Source: Aeromicrobium yanjiei
Lineage (GTDB): Bacteria; Actinomycetota; Actinomycetes; Propionibacteriales; Nocardioidaceae
Length of the DNA stretch: 64,000 nucleotides
Direction of reading: 5' to 3'
Assembly (NCBI RefSeq): GCF_009649075.1
Contig: NZ_CP045737.1
Location: 2,852,001 to 2,916,000, forward strand
The position numbers and the translations under genes were made by a program. The stretch's first letter is position 1; each line of letters begins with the position of its first letter. Of this stretch, positions 32,998-42,653 are shown in pieces. A model generated the notes under the pieces. That model ran no database searches. It was given only the letters and a program-made list of their open reading frames with translations, and was not told where the DNA came from.

Positions 32998-35489
32998 GAC
33001 TGCTCCTGAGGTGTGGTGAGCTCGAGGACGAAGGTGAGTCCCCCGCCCGGGGTGTCCTCAGCGGTGAGGGTGCCGCCCATGGCCTCGGTGAGGCCCTGGG
33101 CCACCGCGAGCCCGAGGCCGACGCCGTCCCCGGCCGGGACGTCGCCGAGGCGTTGGAACGGCGCGAAGAGACGCTCGTGGTTCTCCTCGGCGATGCCCGG
33201 GCCGCTGTCCGCGATCCGGATCACGACGCCCCGAGACGTCCGGGACCCGTCGACCGTGATCGGCGCCGGCGGCGGTGAGTACTTGATCGCGTTCTCGCAG
33301 ATGTTGGCGACGACACGTTCCAGCAGGCCCGGATCGGCGAGCGCGACGAGCGACTCATCCAGGCGCACCGCGATGCGGCTGCCCTCGGCCACCGTGCCGA
33401 TCGCCTGGTGCACCGTGTCGTCCAGGTCGACCTCGGTGAGGGTGGGCCTGACGGCGCCGGTCTGGATGCGACTCATGTCGAGCAGGTTCACGACGAGCGC
33501 GTTGAGCCGGTCTGCGGAGTCCTCGATCGTCTCGAGCAGCTGCGCCTCGTCGTCCGGGGACCACCGGATGTCCGTGTTGCGCAGGCTGCCTGCCGCCGCC
33601 TTCACCGCCGCAAGGGGCGAGCGGAGGTCGTGCGAGACGGCCGCGAGGAGCGCGGTCCGTGTCTTGTTGCCCACCGCGAGCTGGGCCCGCTCCGTCTCGG
33701 CCTGGTGGGCTCGGGTCCGCTCGGCCAGGACGGCTGCGTGCGCGGCGTACGCCTTGAGCAGACGCCGGTCGGACGCGTCGAGCCTTCGTCCGCAGAGGGC
33801 CAGCGTCGTGGACTCGTCGATCGAGACCGTGACGTCTGCGGAATCCAACGAGGCAGGAGGAGCACCCGACGCGGCCATGACCTCCTGCCGACCGTCGACG
33901 GCGCCGAAGACCGCCGCACCCCTGGCCCCGAACAGCTCACATGCGCTCGCCAGCAGGGTCTCCACGTCGTCACCCGCGTGCAGGAGGCTGTGGGCGAGCA
34001 CGGTCAGGGCGTCGGACTCCGCCCGCGCCTTGCGGGCCAGCACCGTGTTGCGGGCGGCGCGGTCCACGACCGAGGCGACCGCGATGCCCACCACGAGGAA
34101 CAACCCGATCGCGAAGGCGTTCTCGGGATCGGCGATCGTCAGCGACCACAACGGCGGGGTGAAGACGAGGTTGAGCGCCAGGCTGCTGACGACGGCCGAG
34201 ATGATCGCCGGGACGATGCCGCCCACCAGCGCGGTGCCGACGACGACCGCCATCAGGACCATGGCCTCGGTCGGCAGGCCGTGCAGGGAATCGGTCAGGA
34301 CCAGCAGCTCGCTGGCGACCAGCGGCGCCAGGATGCCGAAGGCGTATCCCAGGTACAGGCGCCCGCGGCTCAGGTTGCTGGAGGCGCGCACCGTCGTGTT
34401 CTTGCGTCGCGCGTAGTCGTGGGTGACCACGTGCGCGTCGATGTCGCCCGACGCGGCGATGACCAGCTCGCCCACCCCAGGGCGCAGCAGGGTCGAGAGC
34501 CGGCCACGGCGGCTGGCCCCGATGATCACCTGGCTCGCGTTCTCGGCACGAGCGAAGTCCAGGATCGCCGTGGCCGTGTCGTCGCCGACGACGGTGTGCA
34601 GCGTGCCGCCGAGGTCCTCGGTGGTCCTGCGGAGCTTGAGCAGCTGGTCCGGGGTGACCCCGGACAACCCGTCGCGACGTGCGACGTAGAGCGCCATCCA
34701 CTCTCCTCCGGACCCGCGGGACGCGATGCGGGCGGCCCGGCGCAGCAGCGCCGCCGACTCCGGTCCGCCGGTCAGCGCGACCACGATGCGTTCGCGGGTG
34801 GCCCAGGTGGAGTCGATCTCGTGCTTCTCGCGGTACTGGTCGAGCCCCTCGTCCACCCGGTCGGCGAGCCACAGCAGGGCGAGCTCCCGCAGCGCGGCCA
34901 GATTGCCCTCACGGAAGTACTGCCCCAGGGCCACGTCGACCTTGTCGTGGCTGTAGATGTTGCCGTGCGCCATGCGCCGACGCAGTGCCTGCGGGCTCAT
35001 GTCGACCAGCTCGATCGCATCGGCCTGACGCACCACCCGGTCAGGCACGGTCTCGCGCTGACGCTGTCCCGTGATGGCCTCGACGACGTCGTTGAGCGAC
35101 TCCAGGTGCTGGATGTTGACTGTCGTGATCACGTGGATGCCGGCTGCCAGGATCGCCTCGACGTCCTGCCACCGCTTCTCGTGCAGCGAGCCGCCGATGT
35201 TGGTGTGCGCGAGCTCGTCGACCAGCACGACCTCGGGCCGCCGCGCGAGGACGCCGTCGAGATCCATCTCGAGGTAGGTGGTGCCGCGGTAGTCCATGGA
35301 CCGCCGCGGCACCACCTCCAGGCCGGCGAGCGCCTTGGCGGTGTTCTCGCGGCCGTGCGTCTCCACGACGCCGACGACCACGTCGGTCCCCCGGGCGACC
35401 CGCCGCTGCGCCTCGTCGAGCATCGCGTACGTCTTGCCGACTCCCGGGGCAGCGCCGAGGTAGACCCGGAGCTTGCCTCGGGAGTCCAC
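32994..35489 (-). CDS. kdpD: Sensor histidine kinase KdpD
   Basis: 831 residues from GTG 35489, 2 bp after the kdpC stop. Domains in order: KdpD N-terminal domain with Walker A GAAPGVGKTYAML and VVLVDELAHTN (1-210), a universal-stress-like domain (~230-370: IVVALTGGPESAALLRRAARIA), four membrane helices of the DUF4118 region (~385-490), a GAF-like linker, the HisKA site AAVSHDLRSPLAAVK with His620, and the HATPase domain (NICENAIKYSPP, IADSGPGIAEENH, GVGLGLAVAQGLTEAMGG). It senses potassium limitation or turgor and phosphorylates KdpE. Confidence 0.96.
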   Translation of the reverse strand: MDSRGKLRVYLGAAPGVGKTYAMLDEAQRRVARGTDVVVGVVETHGRENTAKALAGLEVVPRRSMDYRGTTYLEMDLDGVLARRPEVVLVDELAHTNIGGSLHEKRWQDVEAILAAGIHVITTVNIQHLESLNDVVEAITGQRQRETVPDRVVRQADAIELVDMSPQALRRRMAHGNIYSHDKVDVALGQYFREGNLAALRELALLWLADRVDEGLDQYREKHEIDSTWATRERIVVALTGGPESAALLRRAARIASRGSGGEWMALYVARRDGLSGVTPDQLLKLRRTTEDLGGTLHTVVGDDTATAILDFARAENASQVIIGASRRGRLSTLLRPGVGELVIAASGDIDAHVVTHDYARRKNTTVRASSNLSRGRLYLGYAFGILAPLVASELLVLTDSLHGLPTEAMVLMAVVVGTALVGGIVPAIISAVVSSLALNLVFTPPLWSLTIADPENAFAIGLFLVVGIAVASVVDRAARNTVLARKARAESDALTVLAHSLLHAGDDVETLLASACELFGARGAAVFGAVDGRQEVMAASGAPPASLDSADVTVSIDESTTLALCGRRLDASDRRLLKAYAAHAAVLAERTRAHQAETERAQLAVGNKTRTALLAAVSHDLRSPLAAVKAAAGSLRNTDIRWSPDDEAQLLETIEDSADRLNALVVNLLDMSRIQTGAVRPTLTEVDLDDTVHQAIGTVAEGSRIAVRLDESLVALADPGLLERVVANICENAIKYSPPPAPITVDGSRTSRGVVIRIADSGPGIAEENHERLFAPFQRLGDVPAGDGVGLGLAVAQGLTEAMGGTLTAEDTPGGGLTFVLELTTPQEQS

Positions 35490-35491
35490 AG

Positions 35492-36079
35492 TCAGCTCGC
35501 CGCCTGCGTCGCGGCGTCCTTGACGGCCACGTTGAGCCGCAGGACGTTGACGCCCGGCTCGCCGAGGAAGCCGAGCGAGCGCCCCTCGGTGAAGCGGTCG
35601 ACCAGGGACCGGACCGCAGACGCGCTCAGTCCGTTGGCCTCGGCCACCCGGTCGACCTGGATGTCGGCGTACGCCACAGAGATGTGGGGGTCCAGTCCCG
35701 ACCCGGACGCCGTGACGGCGTCGGGCGGGACCTCGGACGGATCGACCGACTCCGTCTTCGCGACCGCCGCACGACGCTCCTCGATGGCCGCGATCAGATC
35801 CGTGTTGGACGGCCCGAGGTTGGAGGGAGCCGAGGCCAGGGTGTCGTAGTCGTTGGGCGACGGACGCGAGTGGAACCACTCGTCGCCCTCGAAGTTCTGA
35901 CCGATGATGCCCGAGCCGACGACCCGCCCGTCCATCGTCACCGGCTGCCCGTCGGTCTGGTGGTGCACGGTCCGACCGAGTCCCCAGACGGCCGCCGGGT
36001 AGACGATGCCGAGGATGACGGTGAAGACCAGGAGGATGCGCAGTCCCGCCAGGGACTGACGGCCGAAGTCTTTGATCAT
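35492..36079 (-). CDS. kdpC: Potassium-transporting ATPase KdpC subunit
   Basis: 195 residues. A single N-terminal membrane helix (LAGLRILLVFTVILGIVYPAAVWGL) precedes an extracytoplasmic domain with the KdpC signatures SGIIGQNFEGDEWFHSRPS, ASAPSNLGPSN, PPDAVTASGSGLDPHISV and GEPGVNVLRLNVAV. It joins KdpA and KdpB in the high-affinity K+ pump and assists K+ delivery. ATG 36079 lies 5 bp after the kdpB stop. Confidence 0.96.
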   Translation of the reverse strand: MIKDFGRQSLAGLRILLVFTVILGIVYPAAVWGLGRTVHHQTDGQPVTMDGRVVGSGIIGQNFEGDEWFHSRPSPNDYDTLASAPSNLGPSNTDLIAAIEERRAAVAKTESVDPSEVPPDAVTASGSGLDPHISVAYADIQVDRVAEANGLSASAVRSLVDRFTEGRSLGFLGEPGVNVLRLNVAVKDAATQAAS

Positions 36080-36084
36080 GCTGA

Positions 36085-38094
36085 TTACCCGATTCCTGGG
36101 ATGGTGGAGATGAGCAGGTCGATGAGCTTGATGCCGATGAACGGTGCGATGACGCCACCGACGCCGAACACGAGGATGTTGCGCCGCAGGACCGCCGAGG
36201 CGGACGCAGGACGGAACTTGACGCCGCGCAGGGCCAGCGGGATCAGCGCCACGATCACCAAGGCGTTGAAGATGACCGCCGAGAGGATGGCCGACTGGGG
36301 AGTGGCCAGCCCCATGATGTTGAGCGCGTCGAGCGACGGGTAGGCGACCATGAACATCGCCGGGATGATCGCGAAGTACTTCGCGACGTCGTTGGCGATC
36401 GAGAACGTGGTCAGCGCGCCGCGGGTGATGAGCAGCTGCTTTCCGATCTCGACGATGTCGATGAGCTTGGTCGGGTCGGAGTCGAGGTCGACCATGTTGC
36501 CGGCCTCCTTGGCCGCCGACGTGCCCGTGTTCATCGCCACGCCGACGTCCGCGGCGGCCAGCGCCGGCGCATCGTTGGTGCCGTCGCCGGTCATCGCGAC
36601 CAGGCGTCCCCCGGCCTGCTCCCTGCGGATCAGGTCCATCTTGTCCTCGGGCGTGGCTTCGGCCAGGAAGTCGTCGACACCGGCCTCGGCGGCGATCGAC
36701 TTGGCGGTGAGGGCGTTGTCGCCGGTGACCATGACGGTGCGGATGCCCATCGATCGCAGCTGGGCGAAGCGCTCGACCATGCCCTCCTTGACCACGTCCT
36801 TCAGGTGGATGACACCAAGCACGGTGCTCGTGTCGCCGTGCTTGGACGCCACGACGAGCGGGGTGCCGCCGTCGCTGGAGATCCACTCGATGACGTCGGT
36901 CAGCTGCGACGGCATCGTCCCGCCGACCCAGCCGTGGATCGCCGATCCCGCGCCCTTGCGGATCTGGGTGCCGTCCGCGAGGTCGACACCCGACATGCGG
37001 GTCTGCGCGGTGAACTCGACGAACGACGCACCCTGCGGCAGGTCGTTGTCGTCCGCGCCCTCGGCCAGCGCCAGCGCGACGATCGATCGTCCCTCGGGGG
37101 TCTGGTCGGCCAGGCTGGAGAGCCGCACGACGTCGCGCAGCTCGGTGTCGGTGACGCTGCCGATCGGGACGAAGCGGGCGGCCTGCCGGTTGCCGTACGT
37201 GATGGTGCCGGTCTTGTCGAGCAGCAACGTGCTGACGTCTCCCGCGGCCTCGACCGCGCGGCCGGACATGGCCAGCACGTTGACCCGCACGAGGCGGTCC
37301 ATGCCGGCGATGCCGATCGCGCTGAGCAGCGCTCCGATCGTGGTGGGGATGAGGCACACGAGCAGCGCGATCAGCACCGTCAGGTCCTGCGGGGCTCCGG
37401 CGTAGTCGGCCATCGGTGCCAGGGTGGCGACCGCGAGGACGAACACCAGCGTCAGGCTGACCAGCAAAATCGACAGGGCGATCTCGTTGGGGGTCTTGCG
37501 GCGCGACGTGCCCTCGACCAGCGCGATCATCTTGTCGAGGAACGTGCTGCCGGGGGCCGACGTGATCTTGACGGTGATCTCGTCCGACAGCACCTTCGTG
37601 CCGCCGGTCACCGCTGACCGGTCGCCGCCGGCCTCCCGGATCACCGGGGCGGACTCGCCGGTGATGGCCGACTCGTCGACCGAGGCGACTCCCACCACGA
37701 CGTCACCGTCGCCGGGGATGACCTCGCCCGCCGCGACGAGCACGAGGTCACCGACCTTCAGCTGCGTGCCGGGCACTGACGACTCGGTGCCGTCGGGCCC
37801 GACGACGCGCGCGATCGTGTCGGTACGGGCCGCGCGCAGCGAGGCAGCCTGCGCCTTGCCGCGGCCCTCGGCGACGGCCTCGGCGAGGTTGCCGAAGATG
37901 ACCGTCAGCCACAGCCAGATCGCCAGGGAGATCGTGAAGGTGCTCGGATCGGCGAAGACCGCGATCGTGGTCGCGACCGAGCCGAGCCAGACGATGAACA
38001 TCACCGGGCTGCGCCACAGGTGGCGCGGGTCGAGCTTGCGAAGCGCTGCCGGCAGCTGGGCCAGCATCTGCTTCAGCAGGATGGAAAACGTCAT
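36085..38094 (-). CDS. kdpB: Potassium-transporting P-type ATPase KdpB subunit
   Basis: 669 residues. The phosphorylation motif DKTGTIT has its Asp at 293. Other P-type ATPase signatures are TGESAPV in the actuator domain, [10 protein letters not shown] for ATP binding and [28 protein letters not shown] in the P domain. Membrane helices flank these domains. KdpB hydrolyses ATP to drive K+ uptake through KdpA. Overlaps kdpA by 4 bp (ATGA). Confidence 0.97.
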   Translation of the reverse strand: MTFSILLKQMLAQLPAALRKLDPRHLWRSPVMFIVWLGSVATTIAVFADPSTFTISLAIWLWLTVIFGNLAEAVAEGRGKAQAASLRAARTDTIARVVGPDGTESSVPGTQLKVGDLVLVAAGEVIPGDGDVVVGVASVDESAITGESAPVIREAGGDRSAVTGGTKVLSDEITVKITSAPGSTFLDKMIALVEGTSRRKTPNEIALSILLVSLTLVFVLAVATLAPMADYAGAPQDLTVLIALLVCLIPTTIGALLSAIGIAGMDRLVRVNVLAMSGRAVEAAGDVSTLLLDKTGTITYGNRQAARFVPIGSVTDTELRDVVRLSSLADQTPEGRSIVALALAEGADDNDLPQGASFVEFTAQTRMSGVDLADGTQIRKGAGSAIHGWVGGTMPSQLTDVIEWISSDGGTPLVVASKHGDTSTVLGVIHLKDVVKEGMVERFAQLRSMGIRTVMVTGDNALTAKSIAAEAGVDDFLAEATPEDKMDLIRREQAGGRLVAMTGDGTNDAPALAAADVGVAMNTGTSAAKEAGNMVDLDSDPTKLIDIVEIGKQLLITRGALTTFSIANDVAKYFAIIPAMFMVAYPSLDALNIMGLATPQSAILSAVIFNALVIVALIPLALRGVKFRPASASAVLRRNILVFGVGGVIAPFIGIKLIDLLISTIPGIG

Positions 38095-39749
38095 GACAGT
38101 GCCTCCGCGATGGGACCGAGAGCCAGCGCCGGGAAGAAGGTCAGGCCTGTGATGAGCAGGATGACGCCGACGAGCAGGCCCCCGAAAAGGGGTGTGGTGG
38201 TGGGAAGGGTGCCTGCGGTCTCGGGCACCTTGGCCTGCTTGGCCAATGAACCGGCGAGCAGCAGGACCAGCACGATGGGGATCAGACGGCCCAGCAGCAT
38301 CGCGAGGCCGATCGTGATCTGGAAGAAGTCCGAGGTCACGGTGATGCCGCCGAACGCGCTGCCGTTGTTGTTGGCTCCCGAGGTGTACGCGTAGACGACC
38401 TCGCTGAACCCGTGGCCGCCCGGATTGCCCATCGCGTCCGGCGTGCTGGCCAGCGAGATGGCGGTTCCGACGCCGACGAGGATGATCGCCGGGACAGTCA
38501 GCACGTACAGCGCGACGTACGTCATCTCCTTCGAGCCGATCTTCTTGCCCAGGAACTCAGGCGTGCGCCCGACCAGGAGCCCGGCGATGAACACCGTGAG
38601 GATCGACATGATCAAGATGCCGTAGATGCCCGAGCCGACGCCGCCGGGAGTGACCTCGCCGAGCATCATGTTGAGCAGCGCCATGCCGCCGCCGACCGGG
38701 GTCATGGAGTCGTGCGACGCGTTGACCGCGCCCGTGGAGGTGCCGGTCGTCATCACGGCGAAGAGCGACGACGCCCACTCCCCCAGACGTGTCTCCTTGC
38801 CCTCCATCGATGCCCCGGCGACCTGGGCGGCCTGCGAGTGCGCGCCGACCTCGGCCCAGGTCACGACCGCGACGAACGTGGCCATGAGCGCGACCATCGC
38901 ACCGAGGACCGTCAGGCCCTGGCGGCGGTTGCCGAGCATCGTGCCGAGCGTGCGGGTGAGGCAGATCGGGATGAGCAGGATCAAGAAGATCTCGAACAGG
39001 TTGGTGAAGCCGTTGGGGTTCTCGAAGGGATGGGCCGAGTTGGCGTTGTAGAACCCGCCGCCGTTCGTGCCGAGGAGCTTGATGACCTCCTGGCTCGCGA
39101 CGGGCCCGCCCGTGATGGTCTGGCTGTGACCGGCCAACGTGTCGACTGACCTGTCCGTGAAGTTCTGCATGACGCCGTTGCCGGCGAGGACGAGGGCGCC
39201 CACGACGGCGATGGGCAGCAGGATCCGGATGGTCCCGCGGGTCAGGTCGACCCAGAAGTTGCCGAGCTCGCCGCTGCGCACGCGGACGAAGCCACGGATC
39301 AGCGCGACGGCCACCGCGATGCCGACGGCGGCGGACAGGAAGTTCTGCACCGCCAGCCCGCCGGCCTGCGCGGCGAAGCCCAAGGTCGACTCACCGCCGT
39401 ACGACTGCCAGTTCGTGTTGGCCACGAACGAGCTCGCCGTGTTGAACGACATCCACCACGGCATGCCGGGCAGGTCACGGCTGAACGGCAGGTGCGCCTG
39501 GCCGAGCAGGATGGCCATCAGGACCACGACGCTGACGACCGAGAAGCCGACCACGCTCATCGCGTAGGCGCGCGGGCTCTGCTCGGCATCGGCGTTGACG
39601 CCGCCGAGGCGGTAGATGCGTCGTTCCACGCGGGAGTGACGCGGGGTCGTGAAGACCTTGGCCATGTAGTCACCGAGCGGCACGTAGACGAGGGCGAGGA
39701 CGCCCACGAGCGTGACGAGGGTGAGGAGGCCGCTCCAGGTGTCGGACAT
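38091..39749 (-). CDS. kdpA: Potassium-transporting ATPase KdpA subunit
   Basis: 552 residues with about ten membrane helices and four degenerate selectivity-filter loops, for example [44 protein letters not shown] and NNNGSAFGG. The ~552-residue length is standard. KdpA belongs to the superfamily of K+ transporters and binds K+ with micromolar affinity. The ATG shares its A with the kdpF stop codon (TGATG). Confidence 0.97.
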   Translation of the reverse strand: MSDTWSGLLTLVTLVGVLALVYVPLGDYMAKVFTTPRHSRVERRIYRLGGVNADAEQSPRAYAMSVVGFSVVSVVVLMAILLGQAHLPFSRDLPGMPWWMSFNTASSFVANTNWQSYGGESTLGFAAQAGGLAVQNFLSAAVGIAVAVALIRGFVRVRSGELGNFWVDLTRGTIRILLPIAVVGALVLAGNGVMQNFTDRSVDTLAGHSQTITGGPVASQEVIKLLGTNGGGFYNANSAHPFENPNGFTNLFEIFLILLIPICLTRTLGTMLGNRRQGLTVLGAMVALMATFVAVVTWAEVGAHSQAAQVAGASMEGKETRLGEWASSLFAVMTTGTSTGAVNASHDSMTPVGGGMALLNMMLGEVTPGGVGSGIYGILIMSILTVFIAGLLVGRTPEFLGKKIGSKEMTYVALYVLTVPAIILVGVGTAISLASTPDAMGNPGGHGFSEVVYAYTSGANNNGSAFGGITVTSDFFQITIGLAMLLGRLIPIVLVLLLAGSLAKQAKVPETAGTLPTTTPLFGGLLVGVILLITGLTFFPALALGPIAEALS

Positions 39750-39838
39750 CAGAAACGCTCCGGGAAGATCAGGGCCGCCAGCAGGTACGCCACGAGCGCG
39801 ACGACCAGGACGATCAACAAACCGCTTTCGATACTCAT
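39749..39838 (-). CDS. kdpF: KdpF small subunit
   Basis: 29 residues, one membrane helix: MSIESGLLIVLVVALVAYLL followed by a short tail ending FPERF. This matches KdpF peptides, which stabilise the KdpABC complex. It is the first gene of the operon. No Shine-Dalgarno is visible. TTGACT lies at -13 to -8 of the ATG, the same position as before the CFA-synthase gene, so a leaderless start is possible but the hexamer is atypical. Confidence 0.9.
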   Translation of the reverse strand: MSIESGLLIVLVVALVAYLLAALIFPERF

Positions 39839-39873
39839 GGGCGTCAGTCAATCGCCGGGTCCGGGCGGATCCG

Positions 39874-39916
39874 CCGGCTTTGACAGCCTCCTAGCGGGTC
39901 TTGACGCGTTCTTAGC
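39874..39916 (-). promoter_or_regulatory. 11-bp-unit array upstream of kdpF (candidate KdpE site)
   Basis: On the minus strand, GCTAAGAACGC (39916-39906) is directly followed by GTCAAGACCCG (39905-39895). After 10 bp comes GTCAAAGCCGG (39884-39874), one base out of strict phase. The last unit ends 36 bp before the kdpF ATG. The sequence matches the units at kup, the PhoU-like gene and the SAV_915-like gene. Confidence 0.6.
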
Positions 39917-39960
39917 GCGGGCGTCCTGCGACGCCTGCAGACCCCCTGCCGGCGACCGGC

Positions 39961-39982
39961 GTCAAGATCGCGTCAAGATGTG
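39961..39982 (+). promoter_or_regulatory. Two tandem 11-bp units upstream of kup (candidate KdpE site)
   Basis: GTCAAGATCGC and GTCAAGATGTG are adjacent direct repeats. They end 36 bp before the kup start codon, which is also the predicted transcription start, so a bound activator would abut the -35 region. Confidence 0.65.
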
Positions 39983-40005
39983 GGGCCTACGCCGCGAGCC
40001 GGGCC

Positions 40006-40011
40006 TAGGTT
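40006..40011 (+). promoter_or_regulatory. -10 hexamer TAGGTT of kup
   Basis: TAGGTT lies at exactly -12 to -7 of the GTG start at 40018. No Shine-Dalgarno is present, predicting a leaderless kup mRNA. Confidence 0.55.
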
Positions 40012-40017
40012 GAGCAG

Positions 40018-41931
40018 GTGACCTCTTCCCGCCCGGCCTCACGCGACGTCCTTCGACTCGCGGTCGTGGTGGGCGCCCTCGGCGTCGTGTTCGGCGACAT
40101 CGGCACCAGCCCGATCTACACGATCCAGACCGTCTTCAACCCCGACGACCCGCATCCCGTCCCGGTGACCGACGCCCACGTGCTGGGCGTGGTCTCGCTG
40201 ATCCTGTGGTCGATCACGCTGATCGTGACCATCACGTACGTGATGCTGGCGATGCGTGTCGACCACGACGGCGAGGGCGGCATCATGGCGCTGATCTCGC
40301 TGGTACGCCGCTGGCTGGGCGACGGCAGGCGCGGTGCAGCGGTCGTGCTCGCAGGGCTCGGGCTCTTCGGCGCGTCCCTGTTCCTCGGCGACAGCATGAT
40401 CACCCCGGCGATCTCGGTGCTGTCGGCGGTGGAGGGCGTCAAGACGATCGAGCCCGGTTTCGAGCCGTGGATCGTGCCGGTCACGGCCGCGATCATCGTG
40501 CTGCTGTTCTCGGTGCAACGTCACGGCACAGCCGTCGTCGGCAGATTCTTCGGGCCTGTGATGATCGCGTGGTTCGCAGCGATCGGTGCGTGCGGCGCGT
40601 GGGGCATCACGAAGGACGTCGACATCCTCAAGGCCGTCTCCCCCGTCTACGCGATCGACTTCCTGGCCGGCAGCTTCCACTACGCGTTCTTCGCCTTGGC
40701 CGCGATCGTGTTGGCGGTCACCGGCGCCGAGGCGCTGTACGCCGACATGGGCCACTTCGGACGCCGCCCGATCGCGACCGGCTGGCTCTTCCTGGTGTTT
40801 CCCGCGTGCGCCCTCAGCTACATGGGACAGGGAGCACTGATCCTGGAGGATCCGGACAACATCAGCGCCCCCTTCTTCCTGCTCGCCCCGGAGTGGGCGA
40901 GGATCCCGCTGATCGTCCTCGCGACAGCCGCGACGGTGATCGCCTCGCAGGCGGTGATCACGGGCGCCTTCTCCGTGACCTCGCAGGCCGCGCAGCTCGG
41001 CTACCTGCCGCGGCTGCGCATCCTCCACACGTCGTCGTCGGCGCGTGGACAGATCTACGTGCCCGGCATCAACTGGCTCCTGCTCATCTCGGTGCTCACG
41101 CTCGTCTTCGCGTTCCGCACCTCGGCCGCGCTCGCGTACGCGTTCGGCATGGCGGTCACCGGCACGATCACCATCACGACCATCTTGTTCTTCTACGTCG
41201 CCCACCGGGTGTGGAGCACACCCACGTGGGTCCTGGCGCTGGCGGCGGTCCCGCTCCTGGCCGTCGACGCGTTGTTCATCGGCGCGAACCTCACCAAGCT
41301 CGTCCACGGCGCGTGGCTGCCGCTCGCCATCGCGGTCACCGCCTTCACGGTGATGACGACCTGGCAGCGCGGCCGGTCGCTCGTGACCTCACGCCGTGAG
41401 CAGATGGAGGGACCACTGCAGGATTTCGTGGACGATCTCGACGACGAGGCCAAGGCGCCCGCGGTCGTCCCGGGCACCGCGATCTTCCTCAACCGAGGGA
41501 CGACCACTCCCCTGGCGCTGCGTGCGAACGTCGAGCGCAACCACGTCCGGCACGAGCACGTGGTCATCGCGACGATCGAGATCGAGCCCGTGCCCCGGGT
41601 GGACCCGGCCGACCGCGTCCAGGCCGACTCGCTCGGCCACGAGCAGGACGGCATCACCCGCGTGATCGTCCGGTTCGGTTATGCCGAGCACGCGGACGTC
41701 CCGGCTGCCCTTGCGCTGCTCAGTCCCGAGCAGACCGAGGGACCGGTCGACCTGGAGGACGCGACCTACTTCCTGTCGCGGATCGAGCTGCGCGTCGGGT
41801 CCGACGAAACCATGGCGACCTGGCGCAAGCGGCTGTTCATCGCCACGTCGCACGTCACCGCCGACGCCGCCGACCACTTCAGCCTGCCTCGCGACCGGGT
41901 GGTCGTGCTCGGATCGCACGTCGACGTCTGA
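40018..41931 (+). CDS. kup: KUP/HAK-family potassium uptake protein
   Basis: 637 residues. The N-terminal half has twelve membrane segments and Kup signatures: GALGVVFGDIGTSPIYT, DHDGEGGIMALISL, GLFGASLFLGDSMITPAISVLSAVEG and EALYADMGHFGRRPI. The C-terminal ~170 residues are hydrophilic and cytoplasmic. Kup proteins are proton-coupled, constitutive K+ importers. Here the gene is divergent from kdpFABCDE-corA and shares the intergenic region with two 11-bp-repeat arrays, so both importers may answer to KdpE (inference). Confidence 0.96.
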   Translation: MTSSRPASRDVLRLAVVVGALGVVFGDIGTSPIYTIQTVFNPDDPHPVPVTDAHVLGVVSLILWSITLIVTITYVMLAMRVDHDGEGGIMALISLVRRWLGDGRRGAAVVLAGLGLFGASLFLGDSMITPAISVLSAVEGVKTIEPGFEPWIVPVTAAIIVLLFSVQRHGTAVVGRFFGPVMIAWFAAIGACGAWGITKDVDILKAVSPVYAIDFLAGSFHYAFFALAAIVLAVTGAEALYADMGHFGRRPIATGWLFLVFPACALSYMGQGALILEDPDNISAPFFLLAPEWARIPLIVLATAATVIASQAVITGAFSVTSQAAQLGYLPRLRILHTSSSARGQIYVPGINWLLLISVLTLVFAFRTSAALAYAFGMAVTGTITITTILFFYVAHRVWSTPTWVLALAAVPLLAVDALFIGANLTKLVHGAWLPLAIAVTAFTVMTTWQRGRSLVTSRREQMEGPLQDFVDDLDDEAKAPAVVPGTAIFLNRGTTTPLALRANVERNHVRHEHVVIATIEIEPVPRVDPADRVQADSLGHEQDGITRVIVRFGYAEHADVPAALALLSPEQTEGPVDLEDATYFLSRIELRVGSDETMATWRKRLFIATSHVTADAADHFSLPRDRVVVLGSHVDV

Positions 41932-41955
41932 TCCGGGGCCGGCCGCAAGGATCGC

Positions 41956-41988
41956 GTCAAGACGGCGGCAGGGTTGCGTCAAGCACCT
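41956..41988 (+). promoter_or_regulatory. Three phased 11-bp units upstream of the PhoU-like gene (candidate KdpE site)
   Basis: GTCAAGACGGC, GGCAGGGTTGC and GTCAAGCACCT follow each other without gap. The middle unit is degenerate but shares 9 of 11 positions with the central unit at 30940-30950. The array ends 35 bp before the GTG start at 42023, the same distance as at kup. Confidence 0.6.
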
Positions 41989-42022
41989 GTCCCCACAGGC
42001 GAGCCCGGCGCAGGATCGTGGA

Positions 42023-42601
42023 GTGACTCTCACCGACGACGCCGACCGACACCTCCAGCTCACGCACCACGCGTACCGACACCTGGCCGAGGCCTGGGAC
42101 CTTGGTCTCGAGGCCGTCCTCGAGCACGACGTGCGGGCAGCCCGGCAGGTCATGCGGGGGGCGACCACCCGCAGGTCCATGCTGCGCACCGCGCACGAGC
42201 ACCTGCAGTGGGACGAGTCCCTGCGGCCCACGGGCACGAGCCGGCGTCCGGCGTCACAGCTGGTCGTGATCGCCGACCTCATGCGGATGAACCGGCTGCT
42301 GGGTCAGATCGCCCAGCTCGTGATCGCCGCGCCCTCGGGAGCGGCCGGCACGCTGGACGACCGGGACCGCGCCCGCGTCGAGGTCGCACGGCGCGTCGGC
42401 GCACAGCGCCTGCGGCAGTTCGCGGAGTCGACGCCCCGGCCCGTGCTCGATCGCGCGTACGTCGCCGCGGGGCACGAGCTCCTCGACGCGCTCGCCGCGC
42501 TGGCCGAGCACGCGCCACGACGGGGATCGGCCACCGATCTCTGCCTCGCCCTGGTCGTCACGATGATCGAGGTCTCCCGGCACACCACACGGATCGCCTG
42601 A
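42023..42601 (+). CDS. PhoU-like helical protein
   Basis: 192 residues, nearly all helical. The heptad-like segments (RHLAEAWDLGLEAVLEHDVRAARQVM, VIADLMRMNRLLGQIAQLVIAA, ALVVTMIEVSRHTTRIA) resemble the two three-helix bundles of PhoU-type proteins. PhoU proteins modulate phosphate or other transporters; related PhoU-like proteins also accompany K+ transporters. The location directly after kup, with its own promoter array, suggests a role in K+ transport control rather than phosphate (inference). GTG 42023 with CAGGAT at -12 to -7 suggests leaderless transcription. Confidence 0.65.
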   Translation: MTLTDDADRHLQLTHHAYRHLAEAWDLGLEAVLEHDVRAARQVMRGATTRRSMLRTAHEHLQWDESLRPTGTSRRPASQLVVIADLMRMNRLLGQIAQLVIAAPSGAAGTLDDRDRARVEVARRVGAQRLRQFAESTPRPVLDRAYVAAGHELLDALAALAEHAPRRGSATDLCLALVVTMIEVSRHTTRIA

Positions 42602-42653
42602 TCCGTGCGCCGCCCGGTTTCGAGGGACGTGCGACGGGTAAGGCTCCTTGGCC

